Source of the DNA: Micrasema longulum
Taxonomy: Eukaryota > Arthropoda > Insecta > Trichoptera > Brachycentridae
Length of the DNA stretch: 64,000 bases
Reading direction: 5' to 3'
Assembly (NCBI GenBank): GCA_022494885.1
Contig: JAGVSM010000853.1
Coordinates: 1 to 64,000 of the forward strand
Within the stretch, counting starts at the first letter, position 1, and every line of letters starts with the position of its first letter. Under the pieces are notes generated by a model, which made no database searches, had not been told where the DNA came from, and saw nothing but the letters and a program-made list of their open reading frames with translations. Shown piece by piece: positions 1 to 10,189 of the stretch. The translations under genes and the position numbers were made by a program.

Positions 1-230
1 TTTTTTTGTTGCAATGGCTGCTGTTTTCTTTTAATAAATAAATAAAATAAATAAATATTAACTGACATTAACTGTATTTTGAAAAATCGTATTTCTACAT
101 ACGTGCATCCTTTGGTGGTGAAAAGAGATTTGACATTTAAAAAAGAATTCTGTATTTGAAAATTAATTATTATATTTTTTGGAATTCAACCATAAACAAG
201 TACCTAGGTACCTACTTTCCAATTAAAAGT
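1..230. other. AT-rich sequence, no gene seen
   Basis: This stretch is AT-rich with a TAAA/AATA run near 31-58, which resembles the tail of a LINE insertion. No open frame or TIR is seen. Confidence 0.5.
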
Positions 231-240
231 CTTTTTTCAA

Positions 241-294
241 GCTATTAGCAGCAAACCAACGCTTGGGCTGGACAACGTCTGTCGGGTCCGCTAG
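241..294 (+). mobile_element. possible Helitron 3' terminus
   Basis: The stretch ends in CTAG followed by T and a TA-rich target (295-330). Just inside the end is a GC-rich segment that can form a short hairpin (GGAC near 269, GTCC near 286). Helitron 3' ends are known to finish in CTRR after a short hairpin, inserted between A and T. No Rep/helicase frame or 5' TC end was found, so this is only a candidate. Confidence 0.33.
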
Positions 295-472
295 TATATA
301 TATAAATATATATATTTATATTTTATATTTGGGGGTTACTCGTATATTTATAAAGTTCGTATTCGAAGTACTAGCTTTGTGAATTTCCATGTTTACTCGT
401 ATTAAGTTTATGTTAAATCCCTAAAATTTTGTCTCCAAAATTTGCGAGCAATAATTTATTACTAACCTAACC

Positions 473-700
473 CTTAGATTAATAACCTAATAGAGGCGCC
501 CATACGGAGAAAAACCATTCGATGATTATTGACCATGAAGTTAGCTACAGATTACTGAAATATAACAGGCCGTATAAACTTGGGTTAAGAATTGCGAGCC
601 CAAACCGAAACTGTCCATTACACGCTTGTTGTTAAACCAAAAACCAAACTCAAACCGAACCAAAAATTTCAGGGCTGCTCTAGAGAATTATTACTCTAAG
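473..700 (-). mobile_element. THAP-family MITE (copy 3, internally deleted)
   Basis: Positions 474-605 align with the left end of the THAP element at 59982-60110. Shared features are the TAATAACC/TAGAGG terminal block, the AAAACCATT and AAGTTAGCTACAG blocks, and GGCCGTA followed by GAGAATTGC-like sequence. Positions 672-700 read as the degenerate opposite TIR (reverse complement AGAGTAATAA then CTAGAG). The roughly 750-bp interior, including the THAP exon, is missing. It looks like a short non-autonomous derivative. Flanks CTAACCCT and CTAACCTT could be an imperfect 8-bp target duplication. Confidence 0.55.
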
Positions 701-701
701 G

Positions 702-731
702 TCTAACCTTACCTAACCTAACCTAACCCTA
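702..731. repeat. interstitial CCTAA telomere-like repeat
   Basis: Four to five CCTAA units in a row, one diverged. Similar units sit at 463-474, on the other side of the MITE at 473-700. TTAGG/CCTAA is the usual insect telomere repeat. The tract is too short to be a telomere. Confidence 0.6.
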
Positions 732-771
732 GTAAGACAATCAGTGTTACTCTATATTAATGCAATTAATA

Positions 772-1868
772 GGGGAAGGGTGTACAAAATGACATAGGCG
801 GGTAAAATGACACAGTAATCATATCTCAGAAACCAAACTCTTGGTTATGTTTGAACCTGCACAAGAATGAGCACTGGTGCGACACATAAATACTTACCAA
901 TATTTAGGACGCTTATGGCGACCGCCCGAGAAGGACGTGTTGCGGGTTACTTTGTGAAATAAATCAATATTTTTGTTGCGCGGACACCGATGGTATTATT
1001 ATTATTTTATTTGTATTATTCTACAACATAAACTGAAAGGATATGTTGTGTCATTGTTAATCTTCATGTAAAACTATAATTGTGTTAAAATTTACTAATT
1101 GCAATGTGATATTTTTTAATGTTTTTAAAAACTCACGCAGTGGGGCAAAACGACATATGTACCGGTAGGGTAAAATGACATACTATGTCATTATTCCCCA
1201 CTTGATACTTTTATTTCTTTAGGAGAATAATAATGCTTCGCAATTATGTGCGTAAAACATGACATTTGAATACAACTCCAAATATATCAGAGGCTAAAAC
1301 TAAAGGTTCCAAAAAACATATCCCGGAAAAGTGTAAACAAGGTATATGTAAAAAATTGATTATTGATTCAGACACTGAAGACCTTCTACTTACAGACGAT
1401 GAAGATGACTGCTCATGTATTTATTGTAATGAGTTATATACGAGATCAAAGCCAGGTGAAACATGGTTAAAATGCATAAAGTGTGGAAACTGGGTTCATG
1501 CAAAATGTGCTGGTTTAAATAAAAAAAACAAGATTTTTGTTTGTGAAGTGTGCATTTAATATTTTAATTCTTTAATATTCATAAAAAAACTTATCAATTC
1601 TGTTTTTAAAAAGTGTTGAATAATCATCCCATCTAAGTTTATATCGTTTGTCATTTTGTACACCCGATGGGGCAAAACGGTGTTTTGCAGTATGTTTTTA
1701 TTTATGTATTTTTATTTGATAGATTTGTATTTTTTCCTACAACAACAGTGCTTAGATGTTAAAAAATAGTGTACATTTTGAACCAAAGAGGTTTTTTACT
1801 TAATTTGTTACCAATGATTTTTTTTTCATTTTACAAAAAATCTATGTCATTTTGTACACCCTTCCCCC
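772..1868 (+). mobile_element. TA-flanked TIR transposon, internally deleted (pogo/Tigger-like?)
   Basis: The element has 24-26 bp TIRs (left GGGGAAGGGTGTACAAAA, right its reverse complement with one extra G) and a TA duplication at 770-771 and 1869-1870, as in Tc1/mariner/pogo elements. The core GGGTAAAATGACA is repeated under both ends, at about 800-813, 1142-1158, 1167-1182, 1184-1200 (inverted) and 1648-1680. These could be transposase-binding repeats. Inside lies only a C-terminal PHD-like exon; no DDE domain was found. The pogo/Tigger assignment is inference from TA plus the finger. Confidence 0.75.
1263..1559 (+). pseudogene. C-terminal PHD-like (C4HC3) finger exon of a transposase
   Basis: The open frame runs from 1263 to the stop at 1557-1559, with no good ATG. 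It starts just after an in-frame TGA at 1260-1262, so it is a last exon or remnant, not a full gene. The protein has a Lys-rich start, an acidic stretch (DTEDLLLTDDEDD) and then a finger with CIYC, CIKC, HAKC and CEVC, i.e. C-x2-C / C-x2-C / H-x2-C / C-x2-C. Such a finger at the end of insect DDE-type (pogo/Tigger-like) transposases is familiar. A polypyrimidine-AG acceptor lies at about 1211-1222. It sits inside the TIR element 772-1868. No catalytic domain is left, so it is probably non-functional as transposase. Confidence 0.65.
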
Positions 1869-1870
1869 TA

Positions 1871-2214
1871 CATGTTATGTAAATAAAATAAATGTTCTGG
1901 GTTCGTTTATGGTAAGATGGCAAAAAATAAATTTGTTTTAATTTTTTATTAAATCATGCAATTTTTTTTGTACTCCCAGGAGTTACAACAAACTAATTTT
2001 GGGACAGAAAAATATTTACATAAAGGTATGGTTATAATAATAATATAGTAACAAGTAATAATATGTACATGCAACTGAAATAAGATAGCAAGCAAGTATA
2101 TGATACAAAGAAATTAAAACAATTCATAATAAAAGTTAATATTAAACATTTGCATATAGTAAGAAAGAAATATCCGAGGAAAAAGAAGAACTTAAAACAA
2201 AATTTCACCTTCCA
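1871..2214. other. AT-rich, probable LINE 3' UTR
   Basis: No gene is seen. The region lies immediately downstream (minus sense) of the LINE fragment at 2215-2590 and may be its 3' untranslated region. Confidence 0.3.
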
Positions 2215-2590
2215 CGTACCCCCTCAAGTAGTGATTTTTTGGCGTTCTATAAGACGCCGGTAGCCTGTTGTACTCACTACAAGCAAAGTACAGCAGAGAC
2301 CTTAGACCATACCTTGTCGTGCGTGATCCAGGTACGTGAATATTTTGACTGTGTCGCGTATTATACTGGTGGACGTCACGATTGAAAGTATAGCCAATAT
2401 TAGTGAGAGAGTCTTTATTTTTGAGAGTTTTTGCAATCTCATATTACGGTATGACCAAAAATGGGAGAATGTCAGTAAGTTTGTAAATGTCTTTGACATG
2501 CGTTTCCATTGGTATACCGTATATGTTTCTTATGGCTCTATTTAGTATTACTTGTATTTCTGATACACACTTTTTTTGTGGCAAATCCCC
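2215..2590 (-). mobile_element. LINE reverse-transcriptase C-terminal fragment
   Basis: The minus-strand translation shows the usual C-terminal LINE tail: NRAIRNIYGI, then YEIAKTLKNKDSLTNIG, QYNTRHSQN, and a final SEYNRLPASYRTP (the wN-LP motif). One stop interrupts it at the ILPFLVIP position. The QYNTRxS plus NxLP pairing is typical of jockey/CR1-type ORF2 ends. The piece is 5' truncated and dead. Confidence 0.6.
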
Positions 2591-2886
2591 AGATGCACGA
2601 CAAGTATACAATTCAGTCAATTTTTCTCAGGGTTGGGCCTTCTATTCAAAACCTCAAAGATCGGGGGTCTCCTTATTGGTTTTACTCATTCATCTAACAA
2701 TTTCTGTTGGTCAAAAATCTAATTCCTTTTTCTAATGATTTGTTTTATGACCGCAATTTTGATGTAACTTTTGATTGGCTGGTTCAATGGAATAGGCGAC
2801 CTGACAGTTCCATTGATAAGCCAATAGGGTAGTGACTTTAAGTTCTCGTCACGTAACTGTGGCGCGCGCCATACTGCCCACGATAT

Positions 2887-2919
2887 TCTCCTCTCTCCTC
2901 TCTCCTCTCTCCTCTCTCC
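2887..2919. repeat. CTCTCCT microsatellite
   Basis: About four to five tandem units of CTCTCCT. The flanks (2830-3080) are less AT-rich than the surroundings, but no exon could be supported. Confidence 0.85.
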
Positions 2920-3690
2920 GTACTCCTTACTCCCTGACCGAGACCGCCAATCAGGGTCACTTGTATCGGGTCACCGGCACTGTTCGACTGTTCACTGTGT
3001 TCAATTTAGAGACGGGCATATTCGATTACTGCTTTTCCGATCGAATCCGAACTCTATTCATGCGGTGTGTCAAATAATCGGATTGTTATCAGGAAACAAA
3101 AAATAAAGAACAAGTTTTTAATTTTAATTTGATGGTGCAATTGACTTTGCTGGACATGTTTAAATAAGTTTTTAATGTAATTCCGATACTATGTTTTATT
3201 TTAAAAGCAATAAAATCTGGCACTCATTAATCCGGATAATTTAAGTTTTGATGTGATTCCATATTAGACAACAATTTCCATTAATATTTCAATTTTTTTT
3301 TTTTAATATTTGATAATTTTTCTTCTTATTCGTTATTCGATTTACAAAAAAAATAAATTTTTGGGTGCAGATGAAAAAAAAACTCATATTTTATTTACTT
3401 ATTTTTGACGTTTTTAGATATTTTATAATTTTTTTGGAAAAAAAGGTGAATTTGTTTATTTTTGTTACTTTGTTTTAATAAGATTTATTATATTGATAAG
3501 AATACAGAATAAGCTTGAAACTTGTTGGTCAAAAAAGCACTTTGCCACGAGTCATCAATTCATAGTTACATTAAAAAAAATGTTATACGTATATAATGCT
3601 ACCGGCTATTTTATTATATTTTTTGCAAATGAACACCGTTTAATTTTGGCACTCATATTAAAAATCATTCAAATTTCATTATTTCCGGCA
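2920..3690. other. no gene recognised
   Basis: AT-rich sequence with homopolymer runs. The only longer frames are low-complexity Leu/Phe/Ile frames without recognisable domains. Confidence 0.4.
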
Positions 3691-3691
3691 A

Positions 3692-4050
3692 AAAACGTAG
3701 GCAGAGAGAATAGACCGCCACACACGTCTATCCTGGCATACATACATTCCTAGCTTCTTCCACATTCATAAATCTTGTAATAAATGCTCCATAGTTCTGT
3801 CTGCTTTTGACATGACCAGACTTAAGATTTTGGTTTATCTGATCATGCCACGTCTTGCTTGGTCGTCTTCGTCTCACGTAGTCGTTTATTTTTGCCATAT
3901 GTACTTGTTTTACCGTTTTTTCGTCGTCTATTCGTTCTTCTTTACCAAACTATCTCAGAGACCCTTTCTTAATCTTATCAATAATACTTGACTCAGATTT
4001 ACACTCTCGCCTGATTTCATCATTTGCAACGCTGTCATAGATTGCGTGGG
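3692..4050 (-). mobile_element. LINE-K ORF2 C-terminal fragment
   Basis: The minus strand reads SVANDEIRRECKSESS, KIKKGSLR*FGKEERID, then VKQVHMAKINDYVRRRRP and SKTWHDQ. This is the familiar end of RTE/jockey-like endonuclease-reverse transcriptases (GHVERM ... RGRPRKTW). The 3' part (AGGATAGACGTGTGTGGCGG in minus sense) is shared with 36640-36965. Stops in frame show it is dead. Confidence 0.6.
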
Positions 4051-4072
4051 AATCTGATTTTAAAAAACCAAT

Positions 4073-4391
4073 CTTGAAATTCAGAGCTACGGGAAATATA
4101 AGAAAAATGTTTTCTTATGTGCGATAAAAAATAGATATTTTAATTGTACGGCAAAGTTTCTCGAAAATGCGTAAGGAAAAAAAAAAGATTTACACAAAAA
4201 AGAACTACTTTGAACAACGTCCCTAGTTCTTCGGAATCAACCAATATTAGAGCGTAAGGATGAACACGTCACACGCGGGGTAATTTCAGAATTTCAAAAT
4301 TTTTAAAAATCACAGATAAATATTTTTTCTTATTTAGTTTGATAGTTTATTAACATATTATTTTAAAAAATTAACCACTGAACTTCCTCAT
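4073..4391 (-). mobile_element. N1 TIR element, full-length minus copy
   Basis: The right end is CTTCCTCAT and the left end is a degenerate mate. Internal blocks are shared with the N1 copies at 14803-15191 and 54674-55093: GACGTCA-like boxes, GAATCAACC, TTTCTCGAAAA and CTTTTTAAAAATC. It is non-coding. Confidence 0.6.
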
Positions 4392-4712
4392 TGGTTCGAA
4401 ATAAATTCCCTAAATTTATAACGGGATCACTCGATCATTCTTATCGATTCGTATCTCTAGTTGTTATTTTTCGATACTCGAGGCCTTTTTACAGAACACC
4501 TCTACACCACTGCTTGCTAGTATTGGGGACAAGCACTCCTCCGGAGACAATTTATTACGTATAATACCTGAGCACATGTATAAATTACATTAATTGAAGC
4601 GGTTTCTTTGTGTTGAAGAATCGCGTTACGAATATACGGTGTGACAAGATATTGTGCCAACAAAATAAAAATGTATTGTTACTTTCTCCGAAAACAAAAA
4701 ATTACTTGAATA

Positions 4713-4803
4713 CCAAATGCTGCGTATCTCAATCATCTATTACATTAAGGTAAGGTGATTAGTCTCATGCTTCAGCTGCTAGTCCAGGGACAGTGATATA
4801 TTG
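4713..4803 (-). repeat. SINE-2 fragment
   Basis: Shares TGCTGCGTATCT, ACATTAAGGTAAG and GTCCAGGGAC with the full SINE-2 at 29036-29276. The tRNA head is missing. Confidence 0.55.
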
Positions 4804-4910
4804 CAGTGTATAAAAAAAAATAGAAATATTGTTTATATTTTTTTTCCTAATTTTAATGTTGTTTAAAAAATATTATTAATTAAAAATGAAATAAACAAAC
4901 TACATTAATA

Positions 4911-5035
4911 CCCGTATGCAGAGACAAAACTTAAAGTGAGGAAAGTACATTTTAATCTCAAATGCGGAAAATAGCCCGAAGGTGAAATCAATAGAATGTA
5001 CTTTCCTCGCCTTAAGTTTTGTCTCTGCATACGGG
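4911..5035. mobile_element. 125-bp hairpin MITE with TA duplication
   Basis: The 41-bp terminal arms (4911-4951 and 4995-5035) match at 39 of 41 positions and start CCCGTATGCAGAGACAAAAC. The element is flanked by TA at 4909-4910 and 5036-5037, as for Tc1/mariner-type MITEs. The 43-bp spacer has no coding capacity. Confidence 0.8.
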
Positions 5036-5039
5036 TATA

Positions 5040-5385
5040 AGACGTCACTCCTCATTATGTACACAATATTTTTTTTTTCTTTTACGTAATGGGAAACGTT
5101 TATGTAAATATATTTATTTAATTAATGTAAAAATTGTATTTAATAGTAATGTTGTATTTTTATTTGTTATCTGAATATTTTTTTTTTTTTAATATCGCCT
5201 TTACAATTAATATTTCCTATAATTTTTTAGGATTTTTACCTGAGACTAACCACCGAGTCAAGAAAATTAGCTTGGTGTTTTGGTTTTATTTAACAAACAG
5301 AGTTGTATTTTCAATAATTTTATTTATTTTTTAATTAATTTATTTTTTTATTTAATTTATTTTTTTAACAATGTGCATAAGGTAA
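5040..5385. other. AT-rich, no gene recognised
   Basis: Composed mostly of T and A homopolymer-rich sequence. Nothing could be assigned. Confidence 0.4.
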
Positions 5386-5389
5386 AATA

Positions 5390-5990
5390 GAGTATCCAAA
5401 AAATAAAGGATAATTACAAAGCAATGAAATACATATTAACAGTAAAAATAATAAACAAAATATTTACCAAAGGCATAGCCAGTTCGTGGGTAAACAAGAA
5501 ATGTTTGTAAATTTTTGCTTCTATAATAAATAAACAAGTATTAAATTTTCGTGTAATATTTATAAGGGAAAATAAAATGTATTGTCAAAGAGATTGTAAA
5601 GAACTTTTATATTTTATAGTAATTAAAAAAGGAAATAAAAAAAAAAAACTAAACATAAAAATATTCCTTTTTATTAAAAGCCAACAAAATACATAATAGA
5701 AAAAAAGATTCAACATCTTTATTTTAAATCCCAGATAGTGCGTGTTTTTTAAAAGAAGGAAAATTTCGAAAGTTCGATTATTTTGTTAAAACAGTATGTA
5801 ATGTTATATCTTGCTAAAAATTTATTCAAATGATTAAAAGAACAAAGGAGTTTTAAGTTTGTTCTGAAGCATCACATCACTATCACAGTTTCGCATTTCT
5901 GCTGGGAGAGCATTCCGTGCTAAAGGGCCTGCGGCCGCAAATGTGCGGTCACTGAATTTAGTGCGCTGGTTACGCACTAAATACAATTAA
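5390..5990 (-). mobile_element. LINE-H 3' end with ORF2 C-terminus
   Basis: Minus-strand translation near 5985-5860 gives VRNQRTKFSDRTFAAAGPLARNALPAEMRNCD, shortened here to its key parts: RTFAAAGPLAxNALP. This is the typical RSFxxxGPxxWNxLP tail of LINE ORF2. The following 3' UTR (5390-5850), with ATAGTGCGTGTTTTTTAAAA and CCAGTTCGTGGGTAAACAAG, is shared with 50940-51305 and 56100-56560. Confidence 0.65.
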
Positions 5991-6446
5991 CTTAGTGAAA
6001 TTTATTTTTTTGTCGCCGTTGTAATTGTGCATAGTTTGTCACTATGAAAATTTCAGAGCAACCTGATCATTGATAAAAAAAAGTTAATTGTTTCAGGTAA
6101 CTCTTATTTTTACACACCCGGTGTAAAGAAATTTTGTTTGAAAATAGAATACTCATCTTTGAAAATTTATTCAAACTGACCTACCTTTATTTTCATTATT
6201 TTTAAGGGGTCATCAAGTGATCAAATTATTTGTCTTTAAATACATATGCACTAATGTCATTAATTGTTGAATTTTTTAGTATTTAGTAAAATTGAGATTC
6301 ATTGGGTACCTTAATTAAAATTTTCTGTTCTGTTGTGCTAAACCATTTATTTTACGTTGTTATCAAATCTTAATCCATAATGTTTTTTACTCAATATTTA
6401 GTCTTCAATAAAAAATAATACCTGAGTGTCACCGAGACCATACAAT
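5991..6446. other. no gene recognised
   Basis: AT-rich spacer. No frame, TIR or repeat partner was identified in this window. Confidence 0.35.
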
Positions 6447-6735
6447 AGGAAAATATAACTTTTACTTCCAATTTTAAAGTTATAGCGGTCTATAAAATAC
6501 CGTCAAGTAAAATATAAAAAAAATCTTTTTTTTTTAAATTTACAATTTTCAATTCCCGCGAAAACTGTTTTTGCATTGGCCACGCCCCTAATACGTCACG
6601 ATTCATGTTAATTTTAAACTTTGTTTGCAAACGCTAAAATTTTAATAGAACATCGTCACGAATCCTGACGTCACAATTATCACTACCAAACATGTCACGT
6701 TTCACGTTTTTCTAGGGACGTATTTAAAAAAATAA
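6447..6735 (+). mobile_element. N2 non-coding repeat element (copy a)
   Basis: Shares with 14560-15355 and 63398-63740 the blocks GGTCTATAAAATA, TTCCCGCGAAAAC, TTGGCCACGCCCCTAATACG, CGTCACGAAT, GACGTCACAA, CCAAACATGTC and AGGGACGTATTT. No coding frame. The right end beyond about 6735 is diverged. Confidence 0.6.
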
Positions 6736-7740
6736 TAACAACATAATTATGTAAATTAAATAACAATCTTTTTGAAAAAAGATTCAAAAAGATTTACAGA
6801 ATTCTTTCAATCTTGAAAGCGCTTTTATATATTTATTTTGTTTGTAAGGGTTTTTTTTTGTTTACATATTGTTGTGATATATTTTTGTTGAACTTGCTTA
6901 AGTTCTTTGTTGTTTTGAATATGTGATTTTTTTTTTAAATGTAAGTATTATTTAAGTCCTGAATTCGAACTCCTGGGAATGTAATTCATACAAATAAAAT
7001 ACAATAAATAAATAAAATAAATATAATACTTTGTATTAAATTATTAAAAAAATATGGATAAAAAAGTTAGCAAATCGAGATAATTATTCGAATTGTATTT
7101 TCTCCGAAGAAACAAAAGCGTATTTTATTGGCTCTTTTTTGAGTATGTAACAGGGGTGACGATACATTTTTTTCTAGATCGATCGTATAGCTTTCCCCTT
7201 CGATTCGCAGCACTTTATGGCCGTGAATTATGTGGCTGAATTTGACGATTTCACGGTACAATAATCCATATTCCTTTCGTGTTTCACGCCAGCGCAGTGG
7301 CTCTATCTACTTTCTATGGGACTTAAAATTCCGATCTTGATTTTGTCTATTGTTTTCTTTTCTCACGCACAATGGAAGAATGGCTTCTTCGCGTTTTACC
7401 AGAGGCGGTTACCTAAAATGAGACTGAAAAAACTAATACAAAAAAAAATAAACGTCTTTGTTTTTTGTTTGTTTGTTAGAAATGCAAAATATTTTAAATG
7501 GTTTTTTTATTAAAACTTAACTTCACTTCAGCCGGCTTATTCCTAAAACTAATATCTTTCAGCCGCTCAAAAAAAAGACAGAGAATAGTGTGTAACCTGA
7601 CGTTCATTTATTTTATTTATTTTTGGGAAAAACTTTCATTACAAACTAAGAAATTTTAACTTCTACCCTTTATACTTATTTATTTATATTATTTGTGTTT
7701 TTTTTGGCATGCAAAAAAATTAACGGTCCACTAGGCACAG
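6736..7740. other. no gene recognised
   Basis: AT-rich. A 64-codon minus frame (7067-7261; MYREIVKFSH...) lies in a slightly GC-richer patch (7150-7330). It resembles no family known to me and has no splice or promoter support. Confidence 0.35.
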
Positions 7741-7744
7741 TAAT

Positions 7745-8070
7745 TGCTAGTAAAAATGCCAATCAAAGGTAGACTGGCAGTGCACAACAGAGTTTTAGTC
7801 CAAACACTGTGGTGTTTTGGTCGTGTAGAACGAATGGACGAAGAAATAATGATAAAACAGATATAGCTGGCGGGAATGAACGGTTATGTAGGATGAAGAC
7901 GACCAAGGAAGACGTGGCATGATCGGATAAATCAAAATCTTAAGTCTGATAATGTTAAAAGTAAACAAAATCGAAGGGCATGTATAACAAGATGTATGAA
8001 TGTATGTCAAAATAGACGTGGCGGTTTGTCTTCTCTGCTAACCCTACGGGTAAATGGCATGATGGTAGTA
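7745..8070 (+). mobile_element. LINE-K ORF2 C-terminal fragment
   Basis: The plus strand reads VLVQTLWCFGRVERMDEE, then RRPRKTWHDRINQNL and NRRACITRCMNV. This is the GHVERM ... RPRKTW tail of RTE/jockey-like ORF2, with stops. It ends in GGCATGATGGTAGTAG like the other LINE-K copies. Confidence 0.65.
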
Positions 8071-8094
8071 GGCGTTGTAGTTTGGACTATTCCA

Positions 8095-9130
8095 TTAAAA
8101 TCAAACTGACGTATAAACAAACAATGACATAAACGAAGACCTAACTATGATGACTAAATGGACAAACACAAACTTTCTTAGAGAAAAAAGCAATATTATC
8201 CATTTTGAATCTAGGAAAAAAAGTCATAAAATATATGCTTACATAAACGAAGACCTGCTAATTGAAATTGAACATGTTAAATATTTAGGAATAACAATAG
8301 ACAGACAATTGACATGAACAACTCACATCAATAATGTAATTAGCAACATTATTGAGTCTCTTTTTAAAATTAAAAACTTTGCTCCGAAACGGAAAAAAAT
8401 CTTACGTCTGAAGCCTAAAGCTAGGGTTTCCTAGGACAGCGGTGCCCGTATTTTAACTGTCGTAGTGAACGGTGATGCGGTAGACAGCCGTCGTAACGTC
8501 GACTAGAGAGTGGTTTCCTAGAAAAACGGTGTTAAATAGTGTTGATAACACCGTTTTCCTAGGAAACCACACTCTAGTCACCGTTACGACGGTTATCCAC
8601 CGCATCACCGTTCACTACGGCCGTTAAAATACGGGCACCGCTGTCCTAGGAAACCCTAGCTTAAGTCAAATTTAAAATATGTTTTTTGCAACAACTATGG
8701 GGATCAAGAAATCAGACATAAACAGACTACAACGACCGCAAAATAAAATAAAATAAAATATTGAATAAAAAAAGCTGGTATATGACCACCCTAAACTAAA
8801 AAAATATTTTAAAAACTAAACTATCAAATGTTAATGAACTTTTTCAACTAGAATCATTAAAATTTATTCATAAATTGGCCACTGATATCATTGTAGACAA
8901 AGAACTAAAACTTTAAATAATTTATAATGAACATGGACTTAATACAAGAATATTAGAACAATATCACATACAACATTCCAAAACGAGACAAAGACAATTA
9001 AGACTAAGAAATTAGGGAAACTTACAATAAATTAACAAAAAATACTAAACAAAAGACTCAGACAAACTTTACAAAAGATGCAAAAAAAAAAATTATCAAC
9101 AATAAAGTATGAATAAAAAATTATGTATTA
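8095..9130 (+). mobile_element. LINE-A reverse-transcriptase C-terminal part, split by a MITE
   Basis: Before the insertion the frame reads DLTMMTKWTNTNFLREKSN, then HVKYLGITIDRQLT and HINNVISNIIESLFKI, the KYLGxxID...W...HI signature that follows the RT catalytic domain in jockey/CR1-type ORF2. After the insertion come INRLQR, a KFIHKLATDIIVDKEL-like stretch and HGLNTRILEQYHIQ, with many stops. The second half is homologous to 23685-24055 and 21795-22035. The palindromic MITE at 8418-8662 interrupts it. Confidence 0.7.
8418..8662. mobile_element. 245-bp near-perfect palindromic MITE
   Basis: Almost the whole element is one inverted repeat centred at about 8540. Both ends read CTAGGGTTTCCTAGGACAGC inward from the two edges. 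Arms of about 120 bp include GGTGATGCGG, CGTCGTAACG and TTTCCTAG on one side and their complements on the other, with a few mismatches. Only about 10-20 bp in the centre cannot pair. It lies inside LINE-A, so it is younger than that copy. Target duplication is unclear (AAG/TTAAG-like flanks). Confidence 0.85.
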
Positions 9131-10185
9131 TTTTTGTAAAATGAATGTTATAAACCGCAAGGGTTTGGTTGCGATAGTGGTTGGTGAAATCGAGTGGTTT
9201 GTGGCTGGATGGACCGCCAGTTGATGAAAGTCCACCTATCCTACCCTTTCCTGTGATTTCCTAACTTCCAATGTTCATTTATCCTCCTTTTCGCTACTGC
9301 GATGAGTAGCTACAGTTGCTTTGATAAAATGTTTCCATTTCTATAGTTACCAACATAAACAATCTCGTTTTTTCTCTTGATAATTTGTTCTGTCAAAAAC
9401 CGCATACGTCATATTTTATCTGCCCGCCTCCGCACACTTTTACATATTCTGACCGCCGCTCCGCCACATTCATTTATATATTCCCCGAATAACTGTAGTG
9501 AAAGTGCTGTGTTCGCCGAAAAAGGGAAACACAACCCAGAAGCCAGGACTTGGAGATAGCAGCCGGATTCCTGTCCTTGATCCCCTTTCCTGAGTTCCCG
9601 AAGGTAGGATTTCTGTCTGCTGGAGTTTGTTTGGCCGCATACCGTTTTTGTCCGCATCTGCCATTAACGCTCAAACGCATCTTTTCTCACCTCGCAAAAA
9701 TTAACACAAATCAACGATTAAGTCGAATAATACCCTCCCAATTTTATAATCCAGGATAAATAAATAAATTTTCAAATAAAACAAAAATTAAAAATATATA
9801 TACTATTAATTTTATGTACTGTGTTTAGGTCCTAATACCGCCACTGCAGTTCAGCATATCACATCTGTATATTATTATCATTAAGGTTACCAACGCGTGT
9901 GATGAGATATAAGAATATGCGAATTAATTTGCTATAATTGAATATAAATTAAGTAGTGAAAATGATATTTTCTCACATGGGAAACGTATAGCAGACAAAC
10001 TGTTTTCAACAGTTATTTACTGCTAATGAAGAACGTACGAACACGCCTACTAAATTACAAATTAAGAGACTCGTGAGAAAATACTTTTTTTTTCAATTTT
10101 CATATTTTTACTAATACTAAAATCCCACCAAGCCACTTTCTGTAGCTTGTTGGTGGATATTTATATTCATACTAACTTTTTTATT
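9131..10185. other. unassigned sequence with a GC-richer patch
   Basis: Positions 9160-9300 and 9400-9760 are less AT-rich, and overlapping 60-82-codon frames occur on both strands. No conserved domain, repeat partner or splice pattern could be recognised. It may be a captured genic or 5' UTR fragment, or another repeat without a second copy here. Confidence 0.35.
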
Positions 10186-10189
10186 ATTA

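Noticed and set aside
2832..3077. 81-codon frame around the CTCTCCT repeat
   Set aside because: Ser/Leu-rich because of the microsatellite; no domain.
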